Positions 24,159-38,123 are shown, counted from the first letter of the stretch. The stretch is 64,000 nucleotides of DNA from Adiantum capillus-veneris (GCA_014529385.2 CM043971.1:25580769-25644768), one strand, 5' to 3'. A program made the numbers and translations. The notes: generated from the sequence alone by a model not told the origin.

Positions 24159-24385
24159 TGTTACCATATACATGTGGTAGTGATGTGTGTGAACACACTA
24201 GGACCGCCGGGGCATTTTTTCCCTCTTTAGGAGGTTTTTTCCCCCGTGCATTGGATATACACCCATCATTCTAGGGCTATCTATCTTTCCATATCATACT
24301 AAGTAACACACTATTCACTGTGTGCCTTGAGCTTCCTTCGTCTTCTCCAAGCTGTGTGCGTTTCTCTGCAACCCTAATTCCAACA
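24159..24385 (+). repeat. 3' LTR of the copia element (227 bp)
   Basis: TGTTACC...CCAACA, complete. The 5' copy is truncated. Confidence 0.92.
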
Positions 24386-24895
24386 AAACCATGTATATTT
24401 TTTCAATAATGACAATGGTGTTGTAATTATTACATTTGCCAATCAAGTGATTTTGCCTATGATGTGTACAATTGTCATTGATTTACTTTCATCAATTGAC
24501 GCTTGTCAATTTTGTATCTTTATTTTGCAAACAATACGTAGTATGGATGATGAAGTTAATGGTTATATTGTTTTGTGGGTGACTATTTTGGGTCTATATC
24601 TACCCTTGTACTTTTTTTCAAAGGTGAATCAAGTAATGAAACATTCAATATGATTGATGGGTGGCAAGGCATTCAATGCCCTGTCACAAAAAAAAAATTC
24701 TCTCGGGCGTCGCTATGACAGTCGCTATATAAGACTCTGCAGCGTTGCTATAAACGGCCGGTAAACATCGCTATAATTGTCGCTATGGGCGTCGCTATAT
24801 AGCGACGTTCTCATATTAGTGACGCCGAGGGTTATAAAAACCCAATGTATTTCCGTCGCTAACAGCGTCACAAGAGCACACAACCTCTTGTAGTG

Positions 24896-27164
24896 TTTCT
24901 TGAAGACAAAAGATAAGTTTTGTTGCGTTTGTTGTAAAAACAGTTCCAATATTCATAGTTACATATTAATTTCATAGTGTCTCGTGCTCTTCTCATCTTT
25001 CTCTCTCTTTTGAAATAAAGACAACATATCTCTCTCTCAGACATTTAAAGATTATAGGCATGTGGAGCAAATCAATATAGAGGAGTTGGTGGTTGAAGAA
25101 AAAGGACTTGATGATGATGGTATAGAGTGTGCTGCTGACAAAGAGGAGAGCGCAAATTCAAAGATGGTGGAGAGTCCAGTGTAGTAGGCGTGTCATATGG
25201 AGAATGAAAGAGAATTCTAGAGTGGGTCCAAGCTCTCAAAAGAGATATGCAATTCATGGTTGAGATATATGCTTGTAAGTGCATCATTGCAATATGTTAT
25301 TTTCCAGATATAGGGTTCCATTGAGAGAAACTCTGTTTTACATGGTTGGGGGGGCAAGTTCAAAAGTGTTTGTTGGTTGAGATGATATGCTTGAAAATCC
25401 ATGTAAGTTTTTGAGGCAGTTCATGCTCAAAGAAGTGCTAAAGTGCTTTGGACATATTGTGTGCATGGATAGCTGTAGACATGGATAAAACATTATTGGA
25501 AGGTGCTACAGATATAGGGAATCAGAATCAAATGTTTGATCCATGTGGAAGCATGGTGTAGGGGATGGGGCAACCCACTTGAGGTTTGGTAGCAACAAGA
25601 AGGTGTAGGACCTTATATATATGATAGTTTTTTTGTGTGTGTTAATAGTGTTTGCCAGTTTTTGTAGTTGGTAGAGGAATAAAGAAGTTTTTGGTTGAAC
25701 ATAAAATATTCAACAAGGGGGTTCAACAATGATGGTGCAACCAAAGTGTGTCCACCCTACAAGAGGGAACAAGTAGTGGTGTGTCTATTTACAGGTGCAT
25801 GATAGAGGGCTAGAGCAGATGGGAAGAGCATGGGCAGACAAGTGGCAGCTGAGATGTATTTTTTATGTGGTTTTATAGACTAGATGGGCTTCAGAGAGAT
25901 CCTCGTGGGATGGAAGGTGAAGGTTTTCCAAAGTAATAATTTCTTGCTTGATGATGTAGTGCTTGAAGATGAATGAACAGGTCTAGACCTCTCATCAAAT
26001 AGAGCTACAAAGTGCAAGATATGGCAGTTTAAAGGTATAGTGTATTGCAGATCTGAGATGGATATGGCAGATCGAGATAGGTGGCCAAAGTTGGTTTCAT
26101 CGGATAGCTCATCATATGGAGCATGTCGATATTTTCAGATCGGTGATTAGAGTCTCAAATGTCCAAAGTTATTCCCATATGAAATTTCATCAGGGGCTAG
26201 TTCTGTACTAGATTGGTCACTTGAGAGGGTGTGCCATCTAAGGTTTTTGGAGCCTCTCCACGATCTGTGTGGGTTCTATATAGCATGTGAAGGTCATGGG
26301 AGTTGACAGAATGTCAAACAGAGTTCCAAGTTATGAAAGGTTAAAGATGGCAGAAATTGCCAACCAAAGGTTTCCAGATGATTTTCAACAATTTTGGCTA
26401 CATGCGTTTGGGGGCCTAGCAAAGTCAAGAATCATTGGGGCCACCATGGAAGGTAGCCCAGGATATGATCTTTCAATAGGTCTTTGCAGCTCGAGGAGAG
26501 GAGCTTTGAGCATCAAATGGAAGGAGATTTTTTGGAGGGAGGAGGGTTTCTTGCGAGCTTTGAGAGGAGCTTGAGGTGGAGTTTTTGGATCGTTGTGGTG
26601 CCAACAAAGGTGTCATCAGAGAGCCTCTTTCCCACGCTCTCAACAAGGAGGACCACACAACGGTGAATCCAAAGGTTGCCCAAGTTTTTGATGGTCAATA
26701 TTGTACCAACGCAGCCATGTTGTAGAAGGTTTTTTTTGTAGGTTCATTGAAGCAAACTATATTCAGAATTTAGTATTGTTTCTATCCCCTTTCCCGCCTT
26801 CTTGTCTTTGCTCTATTCCAATTGTTTGGTTCCAATTGTGAGATGTGTGTGCCTCCCTAGGCCTCAGTGTGTGTGAGATAAAAAGAAAGAGAGGTGTGTG
26901 TTTCTAGATTGCTAGAAACGAAAAAAATTGGGATGGTATGCTCTCTGTTTATAGTGTTGCAGCGGTTGTGTGCTTGTATAGAGTTTTCAAGGTGAACTCT
27001 AGTGGATTGGGGTGCACTGATTATCATGGGCTATAGAAAGGTGTCTTGTTTGTGTGTCGAGTGTGTTCCTCTTTCCCCGCATCCAACGTGATCTATAAAA
27101 TTAACACAATTATACACACCTTTAAAAAAATACACGATAGCTTAGAGATTATAGTCAATCTCTA
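24896..27164. other. Gene-free spacer
   Basis: AT-rich, with only short open frames. The longest plausible one (26287-26574 plus) shows no domain. A pyrimidine tract and CTTCATTGAAGC-like words suggest old retroelement debris, but I cannot classify it. Confidence 0.4.
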
Positions 27165-28054
27165 GGTGGAGAAGGGGGGCAAGGTTTCAAAGCCCGAATT
27201 TGAAAGCGTGGAAAAATTTTGCATTTCCTAGGAAATCCAACGGTTACGATCAATCGGCAATCATGAGGTGTTAGTCCCACCTCCCAAAAGGAGGTGTCAG
27301 TTAGTGACATGACTTCTCTACACCACTATCATCCATCGGGGGTTGCTCTCCTCTCTTCCCTCTGCATACTTGTGATAGCTCTTGTGGATTTCCAATGAGT
27401 GCTTGCCCCTTTACTGTATACAATGCATAGTATTGGTTTATTATTGTGGTGATTATAGATACATGGCTTGATTAGACCTAAACAGTGGATGCATGAGCAT
27501 CCTTTCTCTTGCTTTATACAACGGCTCTCATGCTCTTGGAAACACATAGAGGCTATGGAATATTGAACCGATTGTTTTGCAAAAAAACATCAAGCCTCCA
27601 CACCTTGGAATGGCTTGAAAGCACGGATCAAGGAGTCATTTTTACTTTGACAATTTCATTTCATTGCTCGTGGGAGTCTTTTCTGAGCTTCCTCAAAGCC
27701 TTCTTCCCATTGGCTTCCCTCAAGCTCCTTCTTATCTTCCACGCCCAAAAGAAAACATGTTTTTTGTAGTTTACTCTCCTCTCCTCTCTACATCGCTTAT
27801 TTTTTTGCATGTCCTACACAACATTCAATTTATATAGCTTGGCTCATCTGTCCTTCAAGGCCTTGGAGAGGCAGTGACAACGATGTCCGCTTCCTTTAAA
27901 AGAAATTAACCCATTACACTCAAGAACTAGCCATGTAGGAAGAGAGTCATTTATTTCCACTCAATAGCACCATAAGCTTCACGTGACAAGGGGTCATTCC
28001 TATACAGTTTTTCAAGATCACTCATCTCAGTATGTGTGTACGTACCCACGTCTC

Positions 28055-28170
<116 letters not shown>

Positions 28171-29197
28171 AGGCTTGATTAGCTAGATGCTAGTAGATGA
28201 CGATGTGGGAAACAAGCCACATAAAGCTAAGCGAGAAAAGGAAATGGGGAAGCAAATCAGGGTGGCTTCTCCTCAGAGGGTGCAGTAGGATGGTTGAGAT
28301 GGGCAATTGAGGGATCTTATGTGGGGGTACCTTCCTGCTTCATCACCAAAGAGAGCCCCCCTTCTTCATCCTACTCAAGCTCCACCTCCTACTCACGTTT
28401 TCTTGTCATCTACTGTGAGTTCTGACATGGACGGTTGCACCCATTGCTTCTCGTGGGCGGCTAGAGAGGGACACCCACTCGAGCTTGTCTTTAAGCCGAA
28501 CACTTTCAGTTCTATTCTCGGCCCCTCGCCATTACACTCTTATAACCTACTCGCTCAAGTTGATACATACTACTACTAGCTCTACTTTTGTAGTGGGGTG
28601 TGTGGTTTTGCCATGGCTATCTCATGTGAGTTAGATAGAAAATTTTAAATTTTGAGCTTTTTCTCGAGGACAAAAGAGAAACTAAAGGCATATAGTGTAA
28701 TACACTCACGATAAAGAGAGGTTGCTTTAGTTGGGACTAAATACATACTGTAAAACCAAACAAAGCCACCATCTTGAGGCCCACATTCAACTATGATGTT
28801 TAGACTCAACTTAGGGTGTGAGTCAGAGGATGAAGGCGATTAGAGCCAGCATGATCACTTGAATCGTCACTAATTTGTTTTGCATCCTTTGATTCCATTG
28901 TCCCATCACTTTTAAAGTTTTATATATACTATAAAAGTATAGGCATACCTAATTATATAGTGAGTTGTTCCATCCTATTGGTTGTTAAAGTTCATTCATA
29001 TTTTCTTATTATTAGCAAAATTAGAAAGTAATGCAATAATAATTGACTAACACATACAGTGATTCATTCATAACACATTCATTCTAAACAAGATGGTAGA
29101 AACACATGAGGCTCGTAGCAAAGCTTTCAACAAATTTGTAGCATCAAGATGTTTGTGTTTGTGTCTATGTTTCAAATATTTATGTGTGTATTTTGTG

Positions 29198-29200
<3 letters not shown>

Positions 29201-29243
<43 letters not shown>
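29201..29243. repeat. (GA)n microsatellite
   Basis: About 21 units; inverted counterpart of the TC part of 5726-5807. Confidence 0.95.
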
Positions 29244-29244
<1 letters not shown>

Positions 29245-30388
29245 AACATAAAACAAACCACCCTGGAAAAGACAATTGAAGAGAGAAAACGGAAGTAACA
29301 ATCTAGCCTATAGCTACCAGACCGACAACTATAAAAGACAAAGCGGCCATGGATTTGTCACTTAAGCGACCTCTAAACGTTACGCATTGTGCAAGCGCCC
29401 TTAGTATACGTAAAGTATTGGTTTTTCTTAAGCGTGCCCTGCTTGTCTATTATGCCATGCTTGTGTGATAAAAATTAAGTCTCTAATTGTGTCGCTTATC
29501 CCAAGAAATCGTAGGGATGTCAATATTGACATGGTACTCTAGCTTATAGAATCTTTGATAGTACCACTACGTAGTTACGTTCCTAGTAGTGTGATCAAGA
29601 AATTGAAGTCATTGGCAAGTGTTGCAGAACTCTGATAAGCTATGAATTGCTCATGTGAGAGGTGGATGTTTGAAGGAAACTACATTTTTTGTTTATGGGT
29701 GCTCATTTTAGAGGTCGTTCTTTGAAAGAGAATAGGTTTTTTCTTTATGCTAAGGTGCTGGCATTTCTATCGACGGTGTGGTTTTTGTGGATAAGTGGCA
29801 AGGTGTTAGAGATCTATTGGTTGCTGCCTGCCCCATTATTCTCCACCACATTTTGACGGCCCACATGGTAGCCCCTTGACCCGACGTTGACCTTGAAGGC
29901 CATGTCTTCGCAATTGTTTGTTAAATATGTCCGACCCATCCTAGTGTCCTGCTTGTCCTTTCGCTAATCGAAGGAGACAAAATATCTTACTTCTTTTTCG
30001 CATTTGAGCGTCATGAGTGTTTACATGAGCAGAGATGTGACATGAATGGGGTGTAGTAGGCAAGATGAGGTGTGCAAACAAAGAGAGCTGGTGACAGCCT
30101 AAGGCGTTAGTAAGTTACTAAGTAACTACCTGAGAGGGCCAGCTACGAGCCGGGCATTAACGTGGACAATAAAGGTGGAGACGAGCACCGTGCAATAGTC
30201 ACCTTGTGGCCAGCCAACAAGATGGATCGCGAGAGGCACGTCTTGCCAATTAGTTGCCATGGGCATGGGCCCCGCTTGTCGCGCTCTGCAGGCACCTGGC
30301 GCACTTGACATTGTCTCCTCCTAATTAACTGCATGAGACACGGCGTATACTGCTAGCTACCCGGCCTAGCCACTCTCTCTGATGTCGA

Positions 30389-30397
30389 ATTATAAAG
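30389..30397 (+). promoter_or_regulatory. Probable TATA box of DUF4228-like copy 2
   Basis: ATTATAAAG lies 110-118 bp upstream of the MGN start codon, with a C/T-rich leader after it. The segment is within the 214 bp (30356-30569) deleted from copy 1. Confidence 0.5.
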
Positions 30398-30506
30398 CGC
30401 ACTTGATCTCTGCATCCCCACATCCATATTCTCCCTTCTCTAATCCAGGCTCGCAGCGTACTTCTCTCTCTGTTGCACCATAGGCAGGGACACTCAATCC
30501 CTCAGA

Positions 30507-31300
30507 ATGGGAAATATGCATGGCTCATGCGCAGCCTTGAGGGCGGGCGCAGTAGTACAGGTGGGAAAATCATCGTGCAGTGCAATATCGAATTTACAGC
30601 ATAACTACATCACAGTGGTGGATGTGGGTAAAGTGGTGGAGGTGGAGGTGCCGGCCTCCGTCGGCGCCAGATTGCACGAAGGTGGGCGAGCTTTTGCTGG
30701 AGTTTTCGCCCGGCCATTTCGTCGCCCATTATCCCCGCTCCTCCTTTCCCTTCCACACAGCTGCATGTAATCCAGCTACACCGCGCGTGCACGAGCGCAC
30801 CTATGCGCTGGGCGCCGATACGGATGCCATGGCTGGCGCTCCCCACGTGTATGTGCTCTTCCCCATGCCCCGCCTCCACACGCGCCTCACTCCCCAGGAG
30901 CAAGACCTCACGATTGCCCGTCTTCTGCACAATCATGCCGCTATCTCCAACTCTCCTGAGCAGCTTATGCGTCATGAAGACATTAATGATTTAGTCAAGT
31001 CTCCGCTGGCGTTGCGGCTACTAAGGCGCTCTCGCGCAAAGCGGGTGCGCATATCCTGGGTCGCTTTGGCGCAGCAAGGATAGCTCCCCATGAAGACATT
31101 CAGCAGGAGTTAACTAGCACGACATTCAGCTTGACATCCACGACAGTGAAGACGATGACGAAGGCAAGGGAAGGCGGTGCACACATTAAATGTGCAGATC
31201 AGGAGGACGAAGAGATCACATTAGAGCTGCAAGGCCCGCAGTTATACACACAGCTTATGCCGAAGCTGCGGTGATGATAAAAGAAAAGCCTTGGGCTCCA
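30507..31300 (+). pseudogene. DUF4228/PADRE-like gene, copy 2, frameshifted
   Basis: The plus-strand start MGNMHGSCAALRAGAVVQ has a Gly-2 as in N-myristoylated members of this plant family. The first frame runs to about 30665 (VVEVEVPASVGARLHEGG); the PADRE-like core (KVGELLLEFSPGHFVAHYP, then LGADTDAMAGAPHVYVLFPMP and RLTPQEQ) lies in the next frame, to 31083. Relative to copy 1, a net 38 bp is missing between the two parts, which shifts the frame. Near 31050 one G fewer than in copy 1 cuts off the C-terminal part (GRFGAARIAPHEDIQQEL), whose frame ends near 31270. If expressed, it would give a short truncated protein. Family members are small plant proteins; no function is claimed here. Confidence 0.5.
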
Positions 31301-31339
31301 AAGCTTGAAACCATCAGCGAATGAGGACAGGAAGCATGA

Positions 31340-31975
31340 TCTCATGAAACCATCAGCGAATGAGGACAGCATCGGAAACAAGCTTGCATAAGATACAGGA
31401 TTTGCTTATATTTGAGGCACCTCGGCAAGCATCTTGTCACCTCTCCTTTCACACTCAATGAGCAAAACCAACCAACTATCCTACCCCGTTGGTGCAAGTT
31501 CAACAATTCAATCAATGCAGAGACATGTCAACAAATGGAGGTTCTCAAATTACCTTCCACACCACCAGTGCAAAAGCAATTCCTTGAGTTTAATTGTGCA
31601 TATAGTCGTTCATGGGGGATGCCAAAGCATGATTACACCTAGCATTCATCCTTGCCTACCATTGTATCACACTGCAATTTGGAAGGGGGTGTTTCTTACC
31701 TCATGACCCCCGCAACTCTCCTGTACATACCAAGTTTTGTTGATGAGGTGTGAAAAAAAAAAAGTTGAACTACACATTCTTGGTTAGATTTTGAGCTTGC
31801 CTTAAAGAAAATCTGGCCTACAAACTCAGAGAGTTTTAAGCAAGTGTGGCCTTATTCTCCTCAATTAGGAAAACTGTTTTTGGCAAGCCTTGTGTGGGTA
31901 CGCACACAAAAAAGTGTCTCATCTTTGACCACTTTTGAAAGGACTTATGGATTTGTAAGGCCTTCAATTTGTAAG

Positions 31976-32028
<53 letters not shown>

Positions 32029-32230
32029 GCTCTGTTAAAACTTGGCTTTTTAACCTACCTTGTCAATCATTTGTCACTAGATTTTCTTCTTAAAAACTAA
32101 CTTCTCATGGAGTCGCTCACTTCAGTGGAAACCTTCTCTTGGATTTCTTATAACTAGGCCACTTGGCTTGCCTTGGTTAATGTGTACTAGGCATTAATTG
32201 CCTCGAGTCCCTAGAGTCTTGCAGAATCCT
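31340..32230. repeat. Repeat X, copy 2 (inverted)
   Basis: Inverted relative to 3122-3770 and 33990-34830. It lies downstream of DUF4228-like copy 2, as copy 1 lies downstream of gene copy 1. Confidence 0.65.
31979..32026. repeat. (CT)n microsatellite
   Basis: About 24 units inside repeat X. Confidence 0.95.
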
Positions 32231-32397
32231 TTCTCCTTCTATACCCTCTTCACTAACAAACATTTCCCTAAGGAGGTGGGAGCAATGGTCCACATCAAAC
32301 ATAACGAGGCGGGAGTAGTTTACAGTCGTCCGATCACGTTTTGAGCTAGGTGTGAACACGGGAGGTATATGCACCACACCAGATTTTGTGTGACTTT

Positions 32398-32721
32398 TGT
32401 CATAATAACTAATATCTAATTCTCCTAAATGATTTTCTCATTTTCAACTGATCATTTAATATGGGGAAGTACTAGGGGAGAAAAAACTAGATTATTGGTA
32501 AGGCTAGTAGACTGGTCACAGTAGGGATCCAAAGGGGGACCATCTGCAGAAGAGCAATGGGCTTCAAAGACCTAAGGCTCAACCCATTAAGACTTCCAAA
32601 ATACTAAGGTCAAGTCCAATGGTCAAATGCTTAGGAAAATTGGATGCTTGATACTGTATAAAAAGTCTTTGCAAGCTCCTAAAGAGGAGGGGGCGAGCCC
32701 TTTTAGTAGGCGATGAGAGAG

Positions 32722-32752
<31 letters not shown>

Positions 32753-33560
32753 TCCAAGCCCCTTTACACAAAGGGCATAGTGGTTACATGTCAACTCCCT
32801 AGCCCAATTGCCCACAAGGTGCATTCAGATCCTATAGGATGGACATAGAGGTGGACCAATGAGAATTAGGCTAGAGTAAATCTAGTTTAATTAATTTAAA
32901 AACACTTAATAAAAGAACCAATAAGAATTAAGCTCTCTAGAAGACTATTGGATAGTCTCCCAAGGGGTCCAATGAGCATTCAGTAGCCTAATTGCTTGAC
33001 TGATTCCTATTGTCCAGAAGTAAAAGGGATCCAATGAGAGTTTAATTGCATTATTTAATTACCTAAATCTTTCACAAAAGGGGAAATGGGGACACATGCC
33101 ACAAGGCTATCACTTATGCTTCTCAATTATCATTGGCTAAGCTCTCCAGGGTTCAATGGATTGGCAGCGTGAGTAAAATGCATGAGGGGTCAACCAAGAG
33201 AGAGAGAGAGAGAGGGCTGATTTTGGCAAGGCATTATGACACACACACTCACACAATCTCATGTGTGAAGCAAGAAGACTCTCTCTCCTTCTCAAGCTTT
33301 AATGGAAAGCTCATCACCGACTCCAAGCTTGTGAGAAGGGAGGCCTACACCAACAACTCTTGGATTTGTGATGCAAATCCAACCAAGAGCTGAGCTTCAA
33401 TGCATGCTCATCTCCTCTACCATGCTAATTACTAAGATTATGCTAAGCTTTTATGAGTGATTAGGTGAGGAGATATGCTTCTTTCTCAATCTACTCTCAT
33501 ACCCTGCTAGCTCTCAGCATCTTCGAAGGTGTGTGAGATCTTGGGTCTGAGACCGTGAGG
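32398..33560 (+). repeat. Ty3/gypsy LTR copy B, truncated
   Basis: It starts TGTCATAATAACTAATATCT, the exact style of the reverse-complement end of LTR C (38110). It lacks its last third: homology stops at GAGGGAATTG (33560) and joins gypsy pol. It lies opposite to copies A and C. Confidence 0.75.
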
Positions 33561-33947
33561 GAATTGAGAAGATAACCATCTTGTAAAGTAAATGGTTCCT
33601 CTTTGCTCCCTAGTGCATTGGCTGAAATCACATCTCTAAAATCAGTTGCCAATTCCATCACCTCTGTATATGTCACACATCCATCAGCCTCCACTTTATC
33701 CTTGACCTCCTCATGTAGGAAATAAAAAAAATTGCACAATTTTAGAAAATCAACACTTTGGGTAACATTTAACTCCATTAGCTGTTTCCAAAGGGCTTGG
33801 AATTCCCATATAAATGCCTAAAAATTCTTGTCTAGCCTTTGATTTAGACCATCCAGCTTTCTCTTTACCTAATGCATCCGCACTGTTGGCATGTACTAAC
33901 GTTGATAAGCCACTTTGAAAGCCTCTCAATCCAGCCTTACAATCCAC
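33561..33947 (-). pseudogene. Chimeric gypsy gag/pol fragment
   Basis: Minus strand. 33778-33640 is a gag helix (FLHEEVKDKVEADGCVTYTE), fused in frame to an integrase N-terminal segment DFRDVISANALGSKEEPF...QDGYLL (33640-33561) that matches 39890-39800. This then runs straight into LTR B. Gag and integrase are normally over 2 kb apart, so it marks a large internal deletion or recombination. The upstream frame 33947-33750 is of unknown origin. Confidence 0.6.
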
Positions 33948-33989
33948 CTTTTTTTTTGTAGACTAGGCTTTCACCTCGTGATGCCTCAT

Positions 33990-34825
<836 letters not shown>

Positions 34826-34830
<5 letters not shown>

Positions 34831-36478
34831 CAGGAAGCAGAGTGAGAGGCTAATCTAGAGAAGTGCTTGTGGGCATACAAAACATCTTCCAAGGTGACTA
34901 AGAATTTCACTCCGCTCGAGTTGTTCTATGGTAAGCAGGTTTTTGGTGGCCTTTCACAATACGAGACGTGCATTACCGATGCAAGACATGTCGCAAGTGC
35001 CACACCATGGCTGAAAGACGACTGATAGCTGAGTCACAGGGGGGCGATCATAGCTCATAGTGCCTTCGAGAAGTGGGGTTTGGATGCTATCAATCCACTC
35101 ACTAAGTCAACTAGCGGTAAGAAATACATCGTGGTAGCCATTGACTACCTCACTAGGTAGATCAAGACTACGGCATTTAAGGAGGTAAATGCGTATGTTG
35201 TGGCTCAATTTACTTTTGATAGCATTTGTTGCCATTTGGAGTACCATGGGTTCTCATTTTTCAAGGGATTGAAAGCAAGTTAACTCATGCATTGGTTGAG
35301 AATTAGTCGGTCATTCAACATTCATTTTCTTCACCATATCACCTCTAAAGCAATCATCTAGTGGAGAGTGCCAACGGATAGATTATCAAGATGCTGGCAA
35401 AATATGTATACAAGTAGGAAGCAAAGTGAGAGGCTAATCTAGAGAAGTGCTTGTGGGCGTACAAAACATCTTCCAAGGTGACTAAGAATTTCACTCCGTT
35501 TGAGTTGCTCTATGGTAAGCAGGTTTTTGGTGGCCTTTCACAATATGAGACGTGCATTACGGATGCAAGACATGTTGCAAGTGCCAGACCATGGGTGAAA
35601 GACGACTGATAGCTGAGTCATAGGGGGGCGATCATAGCTCATAGTGCCTTCGAGAAGTGGGGTTTGGATGCTATCAATCCACTCACTAAGTCAACTAGCA
35701 ATAAGAAATACATTGTGGTAGCCATTGACTACCTCACTAGGTAGATCAAGACTACGCCATTTAAGGAGGTAAATGCACATGTTGTGGCTCAATTTAATTT
35801 TGATAGCATTTGTTGCCATTTGGAGTGCCATGGGTGCTCAGTTCTAATAGAGGTTAGGGGGTTAGAAGCAAGTTAATTCATGCATTGGTTGAGAATTTGG
35901 TCATTCAACATCGGTTTTCTTCACCCTATCACCTCTAATGCAATGGTATGGTAGAGAGTGCCAACGATTAGATCATCAAGATGCTGACAAAATATGTGTA
36001 GAAGCACGAAGCAGAGTGAGAGGCTAATCTAGGGAAGTGCTTGTGGACGTACAAAACATCTTACAAGATGGCTAAGAATTTCACTCCGTTTGAGTTGATC
36101 TATGGTATGTGAAGAAGACAGAGAAGCGGGTTTCAAGTTTAGAAGTGCTTGTGGATGTACAAAACATCTTACAAGGTGGCTACGAATTTCACTTTGCTTG
36201 AGTTGGTCTATGGTATCTGAAGCAAAGAGAGAAGTAGGTTGCCAAGTTCAATCAAAGCTTGCCAGACAAGAAGATACTTAAGGTAGACTTGGTGATGAAG
36301 TATGAAATCTACTTGGATTTCAATTTCTAGAATAAGTTAAAAGAGAAGTGGATGGATCCGTACAAGGTGGAGAAGGTTTTTTCTAACAGGACCTATCAAT
36401 TGGTGAGAGCAAATGGTAAGCTTCTTATGCATATGCTGAACTGTGTGCGGCTCAAGTTGTACTTCAAAGGAGGTTAGT
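34826..36478 (+). pseudogene. Tandemly repeated gypsy integrase units, degenerate
   Basis: A unit of about 585-590 bp starts at 34833, 35418 and 36008 (partial). Each reads, with stops, the end of an integrase core (EANLGKCLWTYKTSYK...FTPFELIYG) followed by its beginning (AFEKWGLDAINPLTKS...KKYIVVAIDYLTR, VAQF.FDSICCHLEYHG). So the unit is a circularly permuted piece of integrase. After the third start the gene runs on to an integrase C-terminus (KEKWMDPYKVEKVFSNRTYQ...NCVRLKLYFKGG, 36330-36478). It is related to the integrase at 54985-56240. Non-functional. Confidence 0.75.
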
Positions 36479-36523
36479 GCCCGATGTGCATAGTGTGAAT
36501 GGTGTGCGGCTCAAGTTGTACTT

Positions 36524-38110
36524 TGTAACTTTAATGGCCTAATAACTTGTGTGTAGCGGAAAATAACATGAACATAGTGGGCCTTTCATTAGAAGAAGTT
36601 CCTAATGAGAATGACAAGAGTGCTTGGGTGGAGAGAGAGCAACAAAAAGCATAACACCTAGTTGGATAGCATGAACAATACTTTCAAAAGAGAGAGAAAT
36701 TAAGCTATTGACAACAGTTGAGGACCAGATTTGCATGGAGCCGGTCCCCCCTCCAAAAGGCTTTGTATTATGGGTTCTCCCATCAAGAGAGACATTGTAC
36801 AATACAATTGTTTGTGTTCCTTCAAGACTAGCTAGTGCAATGAAGATGGAAACTTCATGCACTTAGCACAACACTTATCAAACACAACATCAATTCCCTC
36901 ACGGTCTCAGACCCAAGACCTCACACACTATGAGAGATGGTGAGAGCTAGCAGGGTATGGGAGTAGATTGAGAGGAAGGAGTAGTACTACCAGAAAGAAT
37001 TATTTCTCCTCACATAATCACTCTTAATAGCATAGATTAGCTTAGTAATTAGCATGGTAGAGGAGATGAGCATGCATTGAATCTTGGCTCTTGGTTGGAT
37101 TTGCATCCACATGCCAAGAGTGTGTTGATGTAGGCTTCTATCTCACAAGCTTGGAATAGGTGATGAGCTCTCCATTAAATCTTGGGAGGAGATAGAGTAT
37201 TCTTCTTTCACACATGGTCAAGTGTGAGTGTGTGTGTGTTAATGCCAAGCAAAAATCAGCCCCCTCTCTCTCTTGGGCGAGCCCCTCTTGCTAATTTGGT
37301 ATGCCTTTTTCCCTATTGGACCTCCCCAAGTCAAGCCAATGGCTAATAAGCAGCATAAGTGATAGCCTTCTCACATGTGTCCCCCTTTCCCCTTTTGTGA
37401 GAGCCTTAGGTAATTAAATAATTTAACTAAACTCTAATTGGACCCCTTTGCCTCCTGGCCAATAGGAATCAGGCAAGCCATTGGGCTGTTGAATGCTCAT
37501 TGGACCCCTTGGGAGACTGCCCAATAGTCTTCTAGAGAGCTTAATTATCATTGGTTCTTTTATTAAGTGTTTTTAAATTAATTAAACTAGATTTACTCTA
37601 GCTTAATTCTCATTGGTCCACTTCAAGGGTCATCCAATAGGAATTGGGCACACCTTGTGGGCATCTGGCCTAGGGAGCTGACATGTGTCCCTAATTCCCT
37701 TTGTGTAAAGGAGCTTGTGTGTGTGTGTGTGGCTTTCTCTCTCATCCCCTAGAAGAAGGGCTCGCCCCCTCCCATGTAGGGATGTGTGTTGACTTTGGAG
37801 AGCACACAAAGCATCCAATTCCCCCCATGCTTTAACCCTTGGAGACAACCTTTGAATTTTGGAACCTTAGCAATTTGGAAGTCTTAATGGGCTGAACCTT
37901 AGGGTCTTTTTAGCCCATTGTTGCACATGGCTCTTTTGCAAATGGCCCCCCCTTTGGATCCCTATTTTCCCTCCTTTGGATCCCTACAGTGGCCGGTCTG
38001 CCAGCTTAACCAATATTCTACCTTTTTCTCCCCTAGCACTTCCCCACATTAAATGATCAGTTTAATATGAGAAAATCATTTAGGAGAATTAGATATTGAT
38101 TATTATGACA
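36524..38110 (-). repeat. Ty3/gypsy LTR copy C, full length (1,587 bp)
   Basis: Starts TGTAACTTTAATGGCC and ends TTATTATGACA on the plus strand. It is the 3' LTR, being next to the polypurine tract. It is the reference copy for the truncated LTRs A and B. No gene is seen in it. Confidence 0.85.
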
Positions 38111-38123
38111 TTACCTCTCTCTT
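38111..38123 (-). promoter_or_regulatory. Polypurine tract of the gypsy element
   Basis: The plus strand reads TTACCTCTCTCTT, which is AAGAGAGAGGTAA on the element strand, directly before the LTR. Confidence 0.8.

Larger units (their letters stand above)
20290..24385 (+). mobile_element. Ty1/copia retrotransposon, internally deleted
   Basis: Both ends are defined: 5' LTR start TGTTACC at 20290, 3' LTR end CCAACA at 24385, perfect target duplication AAACC at 20285-20289 and 24386-24390. Gene order gag-PR-IN-RT-RH gives copia. The 5' LTR is cut after 139 of 227 bp and joins directly to mid-gag, so the primer site and gag N-terminus are gone. With the target duplication intact, the loss occurred after insertion or during reverse transcription. 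It inserted between the two halves of a CACTA fragment. Confidence 0.92.
19729..24895 (+). mobile_element. 3'-terminal CACTA fragment, split by a copia element
   Basis: 19729-20289 and 24386-24895 together match 46989-48092, the right end of the complete CACTA at 39954-48092. This includes the last coding part of its second gene, both introns, the GCGACG-rich subterminal repeats and the terminus TCTTGTAGTG at 24886-24895. The left end and the transposase are missing. The break at 19729 is abrupt inside an exon (KAACENLDKWKQQK). Confidence 0.85.

Noticed and set aside
26287-26574. A 95-residue frame in the gene-free spacer
   Set aside because: No recognisable domain, no splice context and no second copy in the window.
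36524-38110. LTR C as the 5' LTR of the plus-strand integrase units on its left
   Set aside because: The purine tract at 38111-38123 and pol orientation to the right make it the 3' LTR of the minus-strand element.
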